Assembly: GCA_021826795.1 (NCBI GenBank)
Contig: JAKAYM010000041.1
Coordinates: forward strand, 1 to 13,147
DNA from: Thermoplasmata archaeon
Lineage (GTDB): Archaea > Thermoplasmatota > Thermoplasmata > Thermoplasmatales > Thermoplasmataceae
Length of the DNA: 13,147 nt
Direction of reading: 5' to 3'
Shown: positions 1 to 6,698 of the stretch, piece after piece
How positions within the stretch are numbered: position 1 is the stretch's first letter
Layout of the letters: every line of letters begins with the position of its first letter
Notes under the pieces: generated by a model
Database searches by the model: none
What the model saw: only the letters and a program-made list of their open reading frames with translations
Told to the model about the DNA's origin: nothing
Program-made: the position numbers and the translations under genes

Positions 1-283
1 TCTCGAAACTTTCAGAATCCATCAATTGTGCCTCATTGTTTGCTATTGACAGTATCTGTGCATTCTTCTTCACGATGATGGGTACCTTTACTTTATGCTT
101 TACGGGATAAACCACACTGTGCTTCTGACTGTCAAATACTCCAATAGCGACAATTCGCCCCTTGGCCTCACCATGCTTGCCTGGTTTTGACATTGTAATA
201 TCAACTATCTTGCATGGTGAATCATCGATTAACATGTATCTTCCTACTTTTAATTCTCTAACTTCGGCTTCTGTCCAGCTCAT
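1..283 (-). CDS. Translation factor aIF5A, N-terminal part (runs off the window)
   Basis: Archaeal IF5A, the hypusine-containing factor that binds the ribosome near the peptidyl-tRNA and relieves stalled peptide-bond formation. The complement read from ATG at 283 gives 94 complete codons beginning [14 protein letters not shown]. The hypusination loop [10 protein letters not shown] is visible at residues 32-41, so K36 is the predicted modification site. The following beta-rich stretch ([19 protein letters not shown]) is typical of the KOW-like N-terminal domain running into the OB domain. The family is about 130 residues long, so roughly the last 35 lie beyond base 1. The start is supported by an AGAGG ribosome-binding site at 291-295 and a TATA box at 313-320. 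Deoxyhypusine synthase, which acts on K36, is encoded at 7986-8924. This gene had to be read by translating the strand directly and is cut by the window edge. Confidence 0.95.
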   Translation of the reverse strand, partial: MSWTEAEVRELKVGRYMLIDDSPCKIVDITMSKPGKHGEAKGRIVAIGVFDSQKHSVVYPVKHKVKVPIIVKKNAQILSIANNEAQLMDSESFE

Positions 284-310
284 AACTAATCCTCTAGTTA
301 ATATTTTAAG

Positions 311-327
311 CCTTTATATATTTTTAT
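311..327 (-). promoter_or_regulatory. TATA-box promoter of aIF5A
   Basis: On the minus strand this reads as an A/T run with TATATAAAGG, centred about 34 bases upstream of the aIF5A ATG. Transcription starting some 25 bases downstream would give a very short leader that still carries the AGAGG at 291-295. Confidence 0.55.
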
Positions 328-364
328 ATCTGAAACAATATTTAGAGCACACAAGAAAAATAAG

Positions 365-1226
365 TTATAATGGACCATTGCCCATGAAACTTCCACCCTT
401 GCGCCTGATTGAGGAATCGATCAGAGTCTCGTCTATCCCGTCAGGCAAACCTTTTCTGTTAATATAATAAAATAGTATGAGTTTAAATATATTCGTATAG
501 GTAAAGTTGAGTATAAGCCCGAGAATTATCATTATAACTCCGATAACTGCTAGTATTGCGATAAGGATAGGTGGTATGCCGGCCCCGAAGAGTATTGCAG
601 AAATTATCAGTAGGAAAAATCCCCTTCCTGTAAAAATGACTGTATATAGGTCAATATATTTGACCCCACCGAAGGTATTCCCTAAGTTTGATTTTATGGT
701 ATTAACACTCATTTTAATTGCACTGATAGGCACGGTATGATAATCTAGTATGACAGGAACCACAAAAAATGTCGCCACAGTTATAGCAAATGATTCGATA
801 GACGCTATAATTATGTCACCTATACCACGCACTCTCGATTCTATAGGACGGAGGATCATCAGAAATATACTATAAAGTATAGCCCACTGAAATGTCTTTC
901 CGGCATATTTCTTAGATGATAAAAAGCTTCTCTCATCTATACTGGATTATCTGTTTTGAGTGACCTGTAAGAGATCATCATTGCTATAATAATTAATGTT
1001 GCAAAAAAGTATACAAGAATATATGCAACAAAAATCCCGGCTATATAGTAATGATATATATAAGCTGATTCTGGAATTTCAAGAATAAGGATGAAAAATG
1101 TCAGGGCAAATATTATTACACTGGCACTTCCTGATATTATAGGGTAAAATAGAGTTTTCTGTTTCCTGAAATACTATTTCTTACCTATTTGGCAAGGAGT
1201 CAACCGCTTTTAATGGATTCAACCAT
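365..1226 (-). pseudogene. Decayed DUF6159-type polytopic membrane protein
   Basis: The intact-looking 164-codon stretch with ATG at 859 is only the C-terminal half. Its residues ATFFVVPVILDYHTVPISAI and the following helix pairs resemble DUF6159 membrane proteins, a family of unknown function. The rest of the protein can be read upstream in other frames. A segment at 940-1173 reads YFRKQKTLFYPIISGSASV, then two membrane helices, and ends KTDNPV at a TAG (937-939). From there a -1 frame shift continues as IDERSFLSSKKYAGKTFQW into the ATG at 859. The likely original start is ATG 1226 (MVESIKSG), followed by TGA at 1200-1202 where the family usually has Trp, then LLAK, another frame change and TAG at 1174-1176. 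The reconstructed length is about 285 residues, normal for the family. Two stops plus two frame changes argue for real decay. The C-terminal half alone is unlikely to be functional, though re-use of it cannot be excluded. Confidence 0.8.
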
Positions 1227-1240
1227 GATGAATCATTGAT

Positions 1241-1255
1241 TCTATTTATAAATAG
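1241..1255 (-). promoter_or_regulatory. Relic TATA box of the broken membrane gene
   Basis: The run CTATTTATAAATAGA on the minus strand sits about 22 bases upstream of ATG 1226, the spacing seen for leaderless archaeal genes. It overlaps the last codons of the upstream deaminase gene. It supports 1226 as the ancestral start of the pseudogene. Confidence 0.4.
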
Positions 1256-2496
1256 TTTAGTTTAGAATAATCTATTTCATCCCGGGCACCATTATTTTTA
1301 TTGAGTACAATTTTCCCGTTAACCATTACATACTCTACATTTTCTGAGCTTGAAGAAAATACTAAATTGTTCACAATGTTTTTCTCACTGGATGGAATTG
1401 TACTGTATTTATTGGAATTTATTATTACCATGTCTGCAAGATAGCCTTCCTTTATTATCCCGATGGGTGCCTTCAGTGCAATGCCAGCGTTTCGTGTTGC
1501 CATGTCCAGTATCTGCTGGGATTTGACAGTGTCAGCAGCCCAACGGTCATTGTTTATTGAGATTGCTGAATATTTCATTTCCTCGAACATGTTTAGTGAA
1601 TTATTGCTTCCGGAACTATCCGTCCCCAGTGAAACATTAACACTGTTGGATATTAATTCTGGAATGGGCGCTATTCCTCCAGATGCGAGCTTTGCATTAC
1701 TTATCGCATTCCATGATACAGCAGTGCCGCTTCTGGCAAGGAGTTTGATTTCATTCAATGTAATCCACACACAGTGTGCCGCCAGCAACTTATCTGAAAG
1801 AAAACCTATTGATGCAAGATGCTCAACCGGCCTTTCATTATGGGATTTCACGAAGTCATAAACTTCCTTTCTTGTCTCGGAGAGATGTGTGTGTACCATA
1901 ACATTATACTTTTCTGAAAGTTCCCTCACGCGGTAATAATTCTCATCTGAGGATACATAAATTCCCTGTATTCCTGCGAGTGGTGTGACCCTATCCGAAT
2001 GTGATTTCCTTATAAATTTCTCTGCATTTTTAACAGGATCTCCTTTCTGCGTTGTGTATTCCTGGTCCAATGTTGCCCATGCCAGAAAACCTCTTATACC
2101 GGTTTTTTCAACAGCTCTTTCAATCACATCCTCTGAATAGTAAAGATCAACCAGGGACGTTATTCCCGAATTGAGCATTTCTTTAATGCCCAGTAAGCTC
2201 GAGTTGTATATCCCCTCCTCTGTCCGGGCAGCATCCAGTTTTGATGTTTTGTCCAGGAATTCAGAAAGCACAATATCGTCCAAAAGGCCCTTGAAACCAC
2301 TCATACCAATGTGTGCATGGGTATTTATGAACCCGGGAATTATGAATTTTCCGTCTGCATTTATTTCACTGTCATGTTCTGGCTCTTCCTTACCTATGTA
2401 AACTATTTTATTGCCCTTAACTAGTATGTTTGCACGCACTATGTCCCTGCTGTCGTTCTCGGTGATAATAGTTCCATTTTTAATAAGAATGCTCAT
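1246..2496 (-). CDS. Amidohydrolase, MTA/SAH or 5'-deoxyadenosine deaminase type
   Basis: Predicted cytosolic, metal-dependent nucleoside deaminase of the MtaD/DadD group, which converts methylthioadenosine, S-adenosylhomocysteine or 5'-deoxyadenosine to the inosine form. The 416-residue length is normal. Metal ligands and catalytic residues visible: H60 and H62 in NTHAHIGM, H202/H204 and E207 in VHTHLSE, H241 in AAHCVW, and D293 in SLGTDSSGSNN. The SNN after the Asp and the KLASGG motif at 269-274 separate this group from cytosine and guanine deaminases. In the loop before KLASG, relatives usually have His-Asn/Cys-Pro; here it is W262-N-A264. The gene lies 55 bases downstream of arcS on the same strand, so it may be read from the arcS transcript. 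It also has its own A/T-rich TATA-like site around 2518-2528, about 27 bases before the ATG. Exact substrate cannot be told from sequence. Confidence 0.85.
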   Translation of the reverse strand: MSILIKNGTIITENDSRDIVRANILVKGNKIVYIGKEEPEHDSEINADGKFIIPGFINTHAHIGMSGFKGLLDDIVLSEFLDKTSKLDAARTEEGIYNSSLLGIKEMLNSGITSLVDLYYSEDVIERAVEKTGIRGFLAWATLDQEYTTQKGDPVKNAEKFIRKSHSDRVTPLAGIQGIYVSSDENYYRVRELSEKYNVMVHTHLSETRKEVYDFVKSHNERPVEHLASIGFLSDKLLAAHCVWITLNEIKLLARSGTAVSWNAISNAKLASGGIAPIPELISNSVNVSLGTDSSGSNNSLNMFEEMKYSAISINNDRWAADTVKSQQILDMATRNAGIALKAPIGIIKEGYLADMVIINSNKYSTIPSSEKNIVNNLVFSSSSENVEYVMVNGKIVLNKNNGARDEIDYSKLNYL

Positions 2497-2551
2497 TGCT
2501 GGTAATCGGGATAATGTTAATAATTATTTAGAATGCCATTTATAAATCAGG

Positions 2552-4126
2552 TCACTTTTTCAATCCGGCACGTACCTTGATTGCTGCCCCGGAATCCATA
2601 TCAATCATTGCCCTGTAAGGTACCAGTGCAGTCCCGGTGCCACGTAGTTCGTTATTGAAGGTCATTATTACCTCATCAAATGCGTGGATATCAGACGTTG
2701 CGTTGAGTATACCCATTGCGTATACAGTAGCAGTCGGAGTGAAATTGTCTATGGAAACATTGAATTTATTATTTTCAAGGAAAAATTTCCCCGATGCTGG
2801 TGTTATGGAAAAACGGCCGATGGATTCATTGTAAACAAATAGTATATTTTTACCCTTTACAAGCATATCCTGATGAAAGCTATTAATGAGTTTAATGTCA
2901 TCAAGGTAAGGCAAAATCCATGATCCGAACTGGAATCTGAGTATTGCTTTATAATCATCCATTTTTTTCCCGTATTCACTTTCCTGGTTTATCTTTTCTC
3001 TGAGTGCCCCTACTAAAATAGATAAATTTTTATCATCTGTTACGCGGCCCTCGATCACGGTTGAATCTGACGGTATAGATTCCCTGATGAAATCTAGGTC
3101 CTCCGGGATATATGCTATTACATCAGTGTAATGATTTTTTGATAAATAATCTTTTATCAGGTTTTTCATCATGAGCTTTTCATCCTCATACCATGTGCCT
3201 ATGACTGGAATATCATAAAATCTGGCAGGGTAGCCGTTTTCAAGTTCTCGGGGGACAAGGCATACTGGGGATGTTACTATCAATTCATGTATATATTTTC
3301 TGTACTGCCCTATTGCACCCAGGATTTTTTTATGAGTTTTTGATTCTGAATAGGGTTTTTTTGCAGAACAGGGGAGAAGCAGTGCAATATTTCTATGGTC
3401 GGGTTTTTCATATTCCCGAATTTTTTCCCTGTATTCAGCAATGTCGGGTCGATTCAGGGATTCAAGGGAGTTTGCGTGTATGTATGGTGTCCTGGAAGGG
3501 AATACTGCTGCAAATTCACTGTGATATCCGGTATCGGCGATTCTCAGCATTTCAAGAGCCTTGCCTGATATACATATTTTTTCAGCTATTTCCCTCAAAG
3601 TGTTGTTACGTATAGAATCGAATATTGAGTCAAGCATGGATTCGGCAAACTTTATGTTTTCCTCCAGCGGGTTGTAGTCAACCTTTGACTTTCCAGCAAC
3701 AGTGTATTTTATCCCGTCCATGCTTTCCCTCCGGATGTAGAGGTCATCAAATATGTTAACTCCGAGATAGGCCAGGACAGGCATAATATATGGATCAGAT
3801 ATTCCCTGGAGATAGAATAATTTTGTATAACCATATTTTTTTCTCAATTCTACCAGAAAATTCACCAGTTTTCCTGGGCGTTGAATCAGCTCAAGACCGC
3901 TGAATATTATTACAAAATCCTTTCCCTCTATAACCTTTTCACCATTTAAAAAAGATGGATAGTATATCTTTTTTTTAAACTCTTCACCGAGGATTTCTAT
4001 GCTATCATCTTTGTTTATATAATCATCTGAAAAAGTATTTATTAGGAGTGGAAACTTTCTGCCGTTTCTATAACCTGCCCAAGAGAAACCCATTATATAC
4101 TGCTTATCTTTTATCTTTTCAGGCAT
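2552..4126 (-). CDS. arcS: Archaeosine synthase subunit alpha (TgtA2/ArcS)
   Basis: ArcS acts on preQ0 at position 15 of tRNA, joining lysine to the nitrile. A radical-SAM partner (RaSEA) then releases archaeosine. The 524-residue protein has a TGT-like N-terminal half (about 1-240) and then the ArcS signature PCSAKKPYSESKTH at 252-265, which matches the family pattern PC-x3-KPYS-x2-S-x2-H. A C-terminal PUA RNA-binding domain (about 450-524) contains ELRGTGTALVPYRAMID and ends AAIKVRAGLKK. The order is TGT-like, ArcS core, PUA, as in euryarchaeal ArcS. The start ATG at 4126 has a TATA-like element (GGATAATATAACA, 4144-4156) about 24 bases upstream, which suggests a leaderless message. The preQ0-inserting enzyme TgtA and RaSEA are not in the window. 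The downstream neighbour is a deaminase that could clear 5'-deoxyadenosine made by RaSEA (inference). Confidence 0.93.
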   Translation of the reverse strand: MPEKIKDKQYIMGFSWAGYRNGRKFPLLINTFSDDYINKDDSIEILGEEFKKKIYYPSFLNGEKVIEGKDFVIIFSGLELIQRPGKLVNFLVELRKKYGYTKLFYLQGISDPYIMPVLAYLGVNIFDDLYIRRESMDGIKYTVAGKSKVDYNPLEENIKFAESMLDSIFDSIRNNTLREIAEKICISGKALEMLRIADTGYHSEFAAVFPSRTPYIHANSLESLNRPDIAEYREKIREYEKPDHRNIALLLPCSAKKPYSESKTHKKILGAIGQYRKYIHELIVTSPVCLVPRELENGYPARFYDIPVIGTWYEDEKLMMKNLIKDYLSKNHYTDVIAYIPEDLDFIRESIPSDSTVIEGRVTDDKNLSILVGALREKINQESEYGKKMDDYKAILRFQFGSWILPYLDDIKLINSFHQDMLVKGKNILFVYNESIGRFSITPASGKFFLENNKFNVSIDNFTPTATVYAMGILNATSDIHAFDEVIMTFNNELRGTGTALVPYRAMIDMDSGAAIKVRAGLKK

Positions 4127-4143
4127 ATAACCCTATTGAAGAA

Positions 4144-4156
4144 TGTTATATTATCC
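4144..4156 (-). promoter_or_regulatory. TATA-box promoter of arcS
   Basis: The minus strand reads GGATAATATAACA, centred about 24 bases before the arcS ATG. No ribosome-binding site is evident between it and the start, consistent with a leaderless transcript. Confidence 0.45.
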
Positions 4157-4247
4157 TTATCATGGTTTAGTTCGTAAATATTTGTTACAAATAATCAGGA
4201 TTATAGTGGATTAACGAGAAAAATTAAAATATATATTTTTTTAAAAA

Positions 4248-4463
4248 TTATTTTGTTGTAATTCTAACAACGTTGCTTCCACGGATTATGACTTTTCCTA
4301 TTTTTCTCTGGACTTCCCCACTCTCCTCTGCATCGTCAAGTGTCATATTCATATATTCATCATATCCTGAAAGTATCCCCTCCAGTGATCTGTTATCCTT
4401 TAATAATAGCGTAACTTTCTTATTCAAATTCTCTTCTAGCATTTTCATTGGTAATGTGGCCAT
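4248..4463 (-). CDS. Archaeal Sm-like protein (SmAP/LSm)
   Basis: Small RNA-binding protein that forms heptameric or hexameric rings on U-rich RNA; archaeal members associate with tRNA, RNase P and exosome material. The Sm1 motif (RSLEGILSGYDEYMNMTLDD) and the Sm2 motif (VIIRGSNVVRI) are both clear. With ATG 4463 as start the protein is 71 residues, MATLPMKMLEENLNKKV and so on. An upstream in-frame GTG at 4470-4472 is better explained as part of the AGGTGA ribosome-binding site (4469-4474), which lies five bases before the ATG and overlaps the stop codon of the preceding small gene. It is the last gene of the csl4 unit, and A/T-rich sequence with T runs follows its stop. Confidence 0.93.
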   Translation of the reverse strand: MATLPMKMLEENLNKKVTLLLKDNRSLEGILSGYDEYMNMTLDDAEESGEVQRKIGKVIIRGSNVVRITTK

Positions 4464-4472
4464 ATTATTCAC

Positions 4473-4631
4473 CTAATTATATTCGTCTTCTCCGTTAAAC
4501 TGATCGTCGTGCTCCATCATGACTTTTATTAAACCTCCCAGAAGCTCTTTCATGCTGTCAATTTCCTTCCTCATGTCCTTAACTTCCTTATTCAGCTCCT
4601 GAACGTCTTTTATTTTATCAGCTTCTTTCAT
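4473..4631 (-). CDS. Small charged helical protein between csl4 and the Sm gene
   Basis: I do not recognise a family. The 52-residue protein starts MKEADKIKDVQELNKEVKDM and ends EHDDQFNGEDEYN. Residues 1-40 are almost all helix formers with hydrophobic residues spaced like a coiled coil (I7, V10, L13, V17, M20, I24, M27, L30/L31, L34, V37). The last 12 residues are acidic and probably unstructured. There are no cysteines and no membrane segment. The start ATG at 4631 lies inside the end of csl4 (overlap of 14 bases) and is preceded by AGGTGAT, 4 bases before it. The stop TAG provides the first two bases of the next gene's AGGTGA. Coding is supported by the ribosome-binding sites at both ends and by the tight packing. 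A partner or adaptor role for the exosome cap or the Sm ring is a guess from position only. Confidence 0.75.
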   Translation of the reverse strand: MKEADKIKDVQELNKEVKDMRKEIDSMKELLGGLIKVMMEHDDQFNGEDEYN

Positions 4632-5193
4632 GATTATCACCTGATATATTTATATTGCCATAATCTGGGGCAATTTTTCTCTGTTCTACCCTTCCACAGT
4701 TTTTGCATACCAATTTGCCATTATCTAGGGTAAGTTCATTCCTGCAAACAGTACATCTGCTTTTAAGTACACCCAATCCACCATCGAATATTGTTAAATA
4801 GCTCGGCCTTGTACTTATAATTCTCGCCCTTACAAGATCGCCAAGAGTAAGTATATGCGAATACATGGTTTTATTTGGAATCGGCAATCTAATCCTGCTT
4901 TCTGTATTTGCCGGAATCAACTTTCCCTCGCTAATAAATCCTGAAACAAGTACTATTGCCTCTTTATTCAGTAATTTTATAACCTTGCCGTAAACTATGT
5001 CATATTTCCTTATAGGCTGAGACTGCTTCGTGGTATTTACAGATATTATCAAGGATTTCTCGTCTCTGGCCACTTTTCCAAATGCCGTTGATATAACATT
5101 TCCATCAATATCCTGTGTATTTTTACCTGAAACATATTCTTCCTCCTTGGCGATTATATCCCCGGGGAATACTATATCTTTTAATTGCTCCAT
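4618..5193 (-). CDS. csl4: Exosome subunit Csl4
   Basis: Csl4 is a cap protein of the archaeal RNA exosome. It binds RNA and, with DnaG, tunes poly(A)-rich substrate choice by the Rrp41/Rrp42 ring. The 191-residue protein shows the usual order. The N-terminal domain opens with the FPGDIIAKEEEY pattern at 9-20. An S1 domain spans about 60-140 (DIVYGKVIKL, then SHILTLGDLVRARI). A C-terminal zinc ribbon has four cysteines, C147/C150 and C163/C166. The start ATG at 5193 has an AGAGGT ribosome-binding site at 5200-5205, six bases upstream. It is the first gene of a three-gene unit with the 52-residue protein and the Sm-like protein, linking RNA degradation with RNA binding. Confidence 0.93.
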   Translation of the reverse strand: MEQLKDIVFPGDIIAKEEEYVSGKNTQDIDGNVISTAFGKVARDEKSLIISVNTTKQSQPIRKYDIVYGKVIKLLNKEAIVLVSGFISEGKLIPANTESRIRLPIPNKTMYSHILTLGDLVRARIISTRPSYLTIFDGGLGVLKSRCTVCRNELTLDNGKLVCKNCGRVEQRKIAPDYGNINISGDNHERS

Positions 5194-5228
5194 TCAATTA
5201 CCTCTTTAAAAGCCTGTAACTATATAGA

Positions 5229-5240
5229 TTTTATATAATA
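5229..5240 (-). promoter_or_regulatory. TATA-box promoter of the csl4 unit, flanked by a short inverted repeat
   Basis: The minus strand reads TATTATATAAAA about 42 bases upstream of the csl4 ATG, which would give a leader of about 16 bases carrying AGAGGT. The five-base arms GCCTG (5212-5216) and CAGGC (5242-5246) bracket the box. Confidence 0.5.
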
Positions 5241-5315
5241 GCAGGCACTTATTCTACCCTTATATTAAGTAATTCATTTATTATTAATTTTTTGTTATGT
5301 ACCCTATAGATGTGT

Positions 5316-6203
5316 TCAGTGAAAAATATTGAGTATACGCAACAAATTTAATGCTATGACGAGAATGAAAACAAAGGTAAGATAGGGGGCAGTATACACA
5401 AAAAGACTGAAGGATGTTTCACGGCTGGGATTTTTGATGAATCTATATGAAAATACAACTATGGGCACAGAAAGTACAGCCACCGGGATAAGATAAACCA
5501 GGTTGTAAAGCCCCAGAAAATAGGGCGTAAGGGAAAACACTATCAAAAGTAAAGATGACAGTGAAATTGCTATTGCGGTGGCACGGTCAGAATGAACTAC
5601 CGGAAACATGGGGACTTTTGCCTTTTTATAATCATCCCTGTATCTGTAAGCTAGGCTCCATACATGAACAGGTATCCAGAACATTACAAGGAAGAAAAGT
5701 ATCCAGGGAAGCCAGGAAAAAGCTGACGTCACTGTATACCATCCTATGATTACCGGAAACGCCCCTGAAAAACCACCATAAATTATGCTGTATGGAGATA
5801 TCTTCTTCAACATATAGCTGTAAATGAAAACATTGTCAAATATGCCTGCGGACATGAACAAAGCTGCAATAAATCTTCTAATTGCAAGTAAGATTACAAC
5901 AGAAAGTATAGCGAGGGAATAACCGAATATAAGTGCCTGTTTTTTAGTTATGGCACCCATAGGAAGCGGGCGTTTTTTTGTCCTCTCCATAATAGAATCC
6001 ATGTCGAGATCTACGTAATTGGTTAATCCTTCTGCACCCATGGAGCCGAGTGTTATTGATATTACTGCAGCAACAATAAGTAATACGTTATTTAAAGAAA
6101 ATTTATTGATTGCCAGAATAGCCCCGCCGAATCCTATAAAGACCAGAAGCCACCATACTCTGGGTTTAGAATATTCAATATAAGTAGCTAACTTTCCGGC
6201 CAT
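5316..6203 (-). CDS. ctaB: Haem O synthase (protohaem IX farnesyltransferase)
   Basis: Integral membrane prenyltransferase of the UbiA superfamily that attaches a farnesyl group to haem B, giving haem O for terminal oxidases. The 295-residue length fits. The first Mg-prenyl-diphosphate motif is NYVDLDMDSIMERTKKRP at 62-79, with the aspartates D65 and D69. The second is in the YRYRDDYKKAKVPMFPVV stretch (from about 187), preceded by WIPVHVWSLAY, a pattern specific to haem O synthases rather than menaquinone or chlorophyll enzymes. About nine hydrophobic helices are visible. It has its own intergenic space on both sides, so it is probably monocistronic. An A/T-rich TATATTTATT element lies about 35 bases before ATG 6203. 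Presence of this gene implies a haem-copper oxidase elsewhere in the genome. Confidence 0.92.
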   Translation of the reverse strand: MAGKLATYIEYSKPRVWWLLVFIGFGGAILAINKFSLNNVLLIVAAVISITLGSMGAEGLTNYVDLDMDSIMERTKKRPLPMGAITKKQALIFGYSLAILSVVILLAIRRFIAALFMSAGIFDNVFIYSYMLKKISPYSIIYGGFSGAFPVIIGWYTVTSAFSWLPWILFFLVMFWIPVHVWSLAYRYRDDYKKAKVPMFPVVHSDRATAIAISLSSLLLIVFSLTPYFLGLYNLVYLIPVAVLSVPIVVFSYRFIKNPSRETSFSLFVYTAPYLTFVFILVIALNLLRILNIFH

Positions 6204-6364
6204 AGAATCTATTACCTGATGGTAATCTTAAATAAATATATTGGTGTTATTTTAATTTAACTGGATTTTTATAGAAAAACTTGATAGTATGGGTACTTTA
6301 TCAGTTCTGGATTTTTGAGCTTCATGCTGTTTCAAATATTGTGTAACGATGAATTGTACTGAAA

Positions 6365-6377
6365 GGTTTATATTATA
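6365..6377 (+). promoter_or_regulatory. TATA-box promoter of the hypothetical protein/methyltransferase pair
   Basis: GGTTTATATTATA is centred about 25 bases before ATG 6396, the spacing of a leaderless or near-leaderless archaeal promoter. Confidence 0.5.
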
Positions 6378-6395
6378 GTATTGAATGGAAGGCTG

Positions 6396-6698
6396 ATGTC
6401 AGACCATATAAATATTAATAAAATCATAGATAAAACTCGAAGCAACACATTACGTGATATACCGGATGTGCTTGTGCCGGTATGGCAGATAAAAATTAGG
6501 GAAAGATTTGGAATCAATGTCGACAGGGAAATTGCAGAATATATTGTTCTTGCAGTTCATGAAAATGGTACATGGAAAAGGCAGAGGGCAGTAAGAAAAA
6601 TAGAGAAAATCCTTGTGGATAGGGGCAATGAAGCACCTACAGCAAAGATCATGGCTCGCAATATTCTGGAGATGGCAGTTGGAACCACACAGAGATAA
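6396..6698 (+). CDS. Hypothetical 100-residue basic helical protein, coupled to the methyltransferase
   Basis: I do not recognise a family. From ATG 6396 it reads MSDHININKIIDKTRSNTL, then VPVWQIKIRERFGINVDRE, a Lys/Arg-rich stretch WKRQRAVRKIEKILVDRG and a final helix. It has no cysteines, no membrane segment and no signal peptide, and is predicted mostly helical and basic. An in-frame TTG at 6381 would add five residues. The ATG is preferred because the TATA box GGTTTATATTATA (6365-6377) lies about 25 bases upstream and GGAAGG (6387-6392) sits just before it. Its last 20 bases overlap the start chosen for the methyltransferase, implying translational coupling. It is not Trm112-like (no zinc cysteines), although a partner role for the methyltransferase is conceivable. 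Coding confidence rests on promoter placement, coupling and protein-like composition. Confidence 0.65.
   Translation: MSDHININKIIDKTRSNTLRDIPDVLVPVWQIKIRERFGINVDREIAEYIVLAVHENGTWKRQRAVRKIEKILVDRGNEAPTAKIMARNILEMAVGTTQR

Noticed and set aside
162..467. 101-codon open frame on the plus strand
   Set aside because: It spans the aIF5A start, its promoter and the end of the pseudogene on the opposite strand, and has no protein family character.
937..945. Programmed -1 frameshifting to join the two halves of the DUF6159-type gene
   Set aside because: There is no slippery heptamer in the right phase near the TAG, and additional stops and a second frame change lie upstream, so decay explains the locus better.
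3271..3615. 114-codon open frame on the plus strand
   Set aside because: It is antisense to the signature region of arcS and has no independent support.
6340..6365. C/D-box guide RNA (ACGATGA followed by CTGA)
   Set aside because: The C box has a mismatch, the boxes are too close together for a guide, and no C'/D' pair is found; the spot is also the promoter region of the next gene.
6381..6395. TTG start for the 100-residue protein
   Set aside because: It lies only about 10 bases from the TATA centre, too close for a transcript to include it; ATG 6396 has the right spacing.
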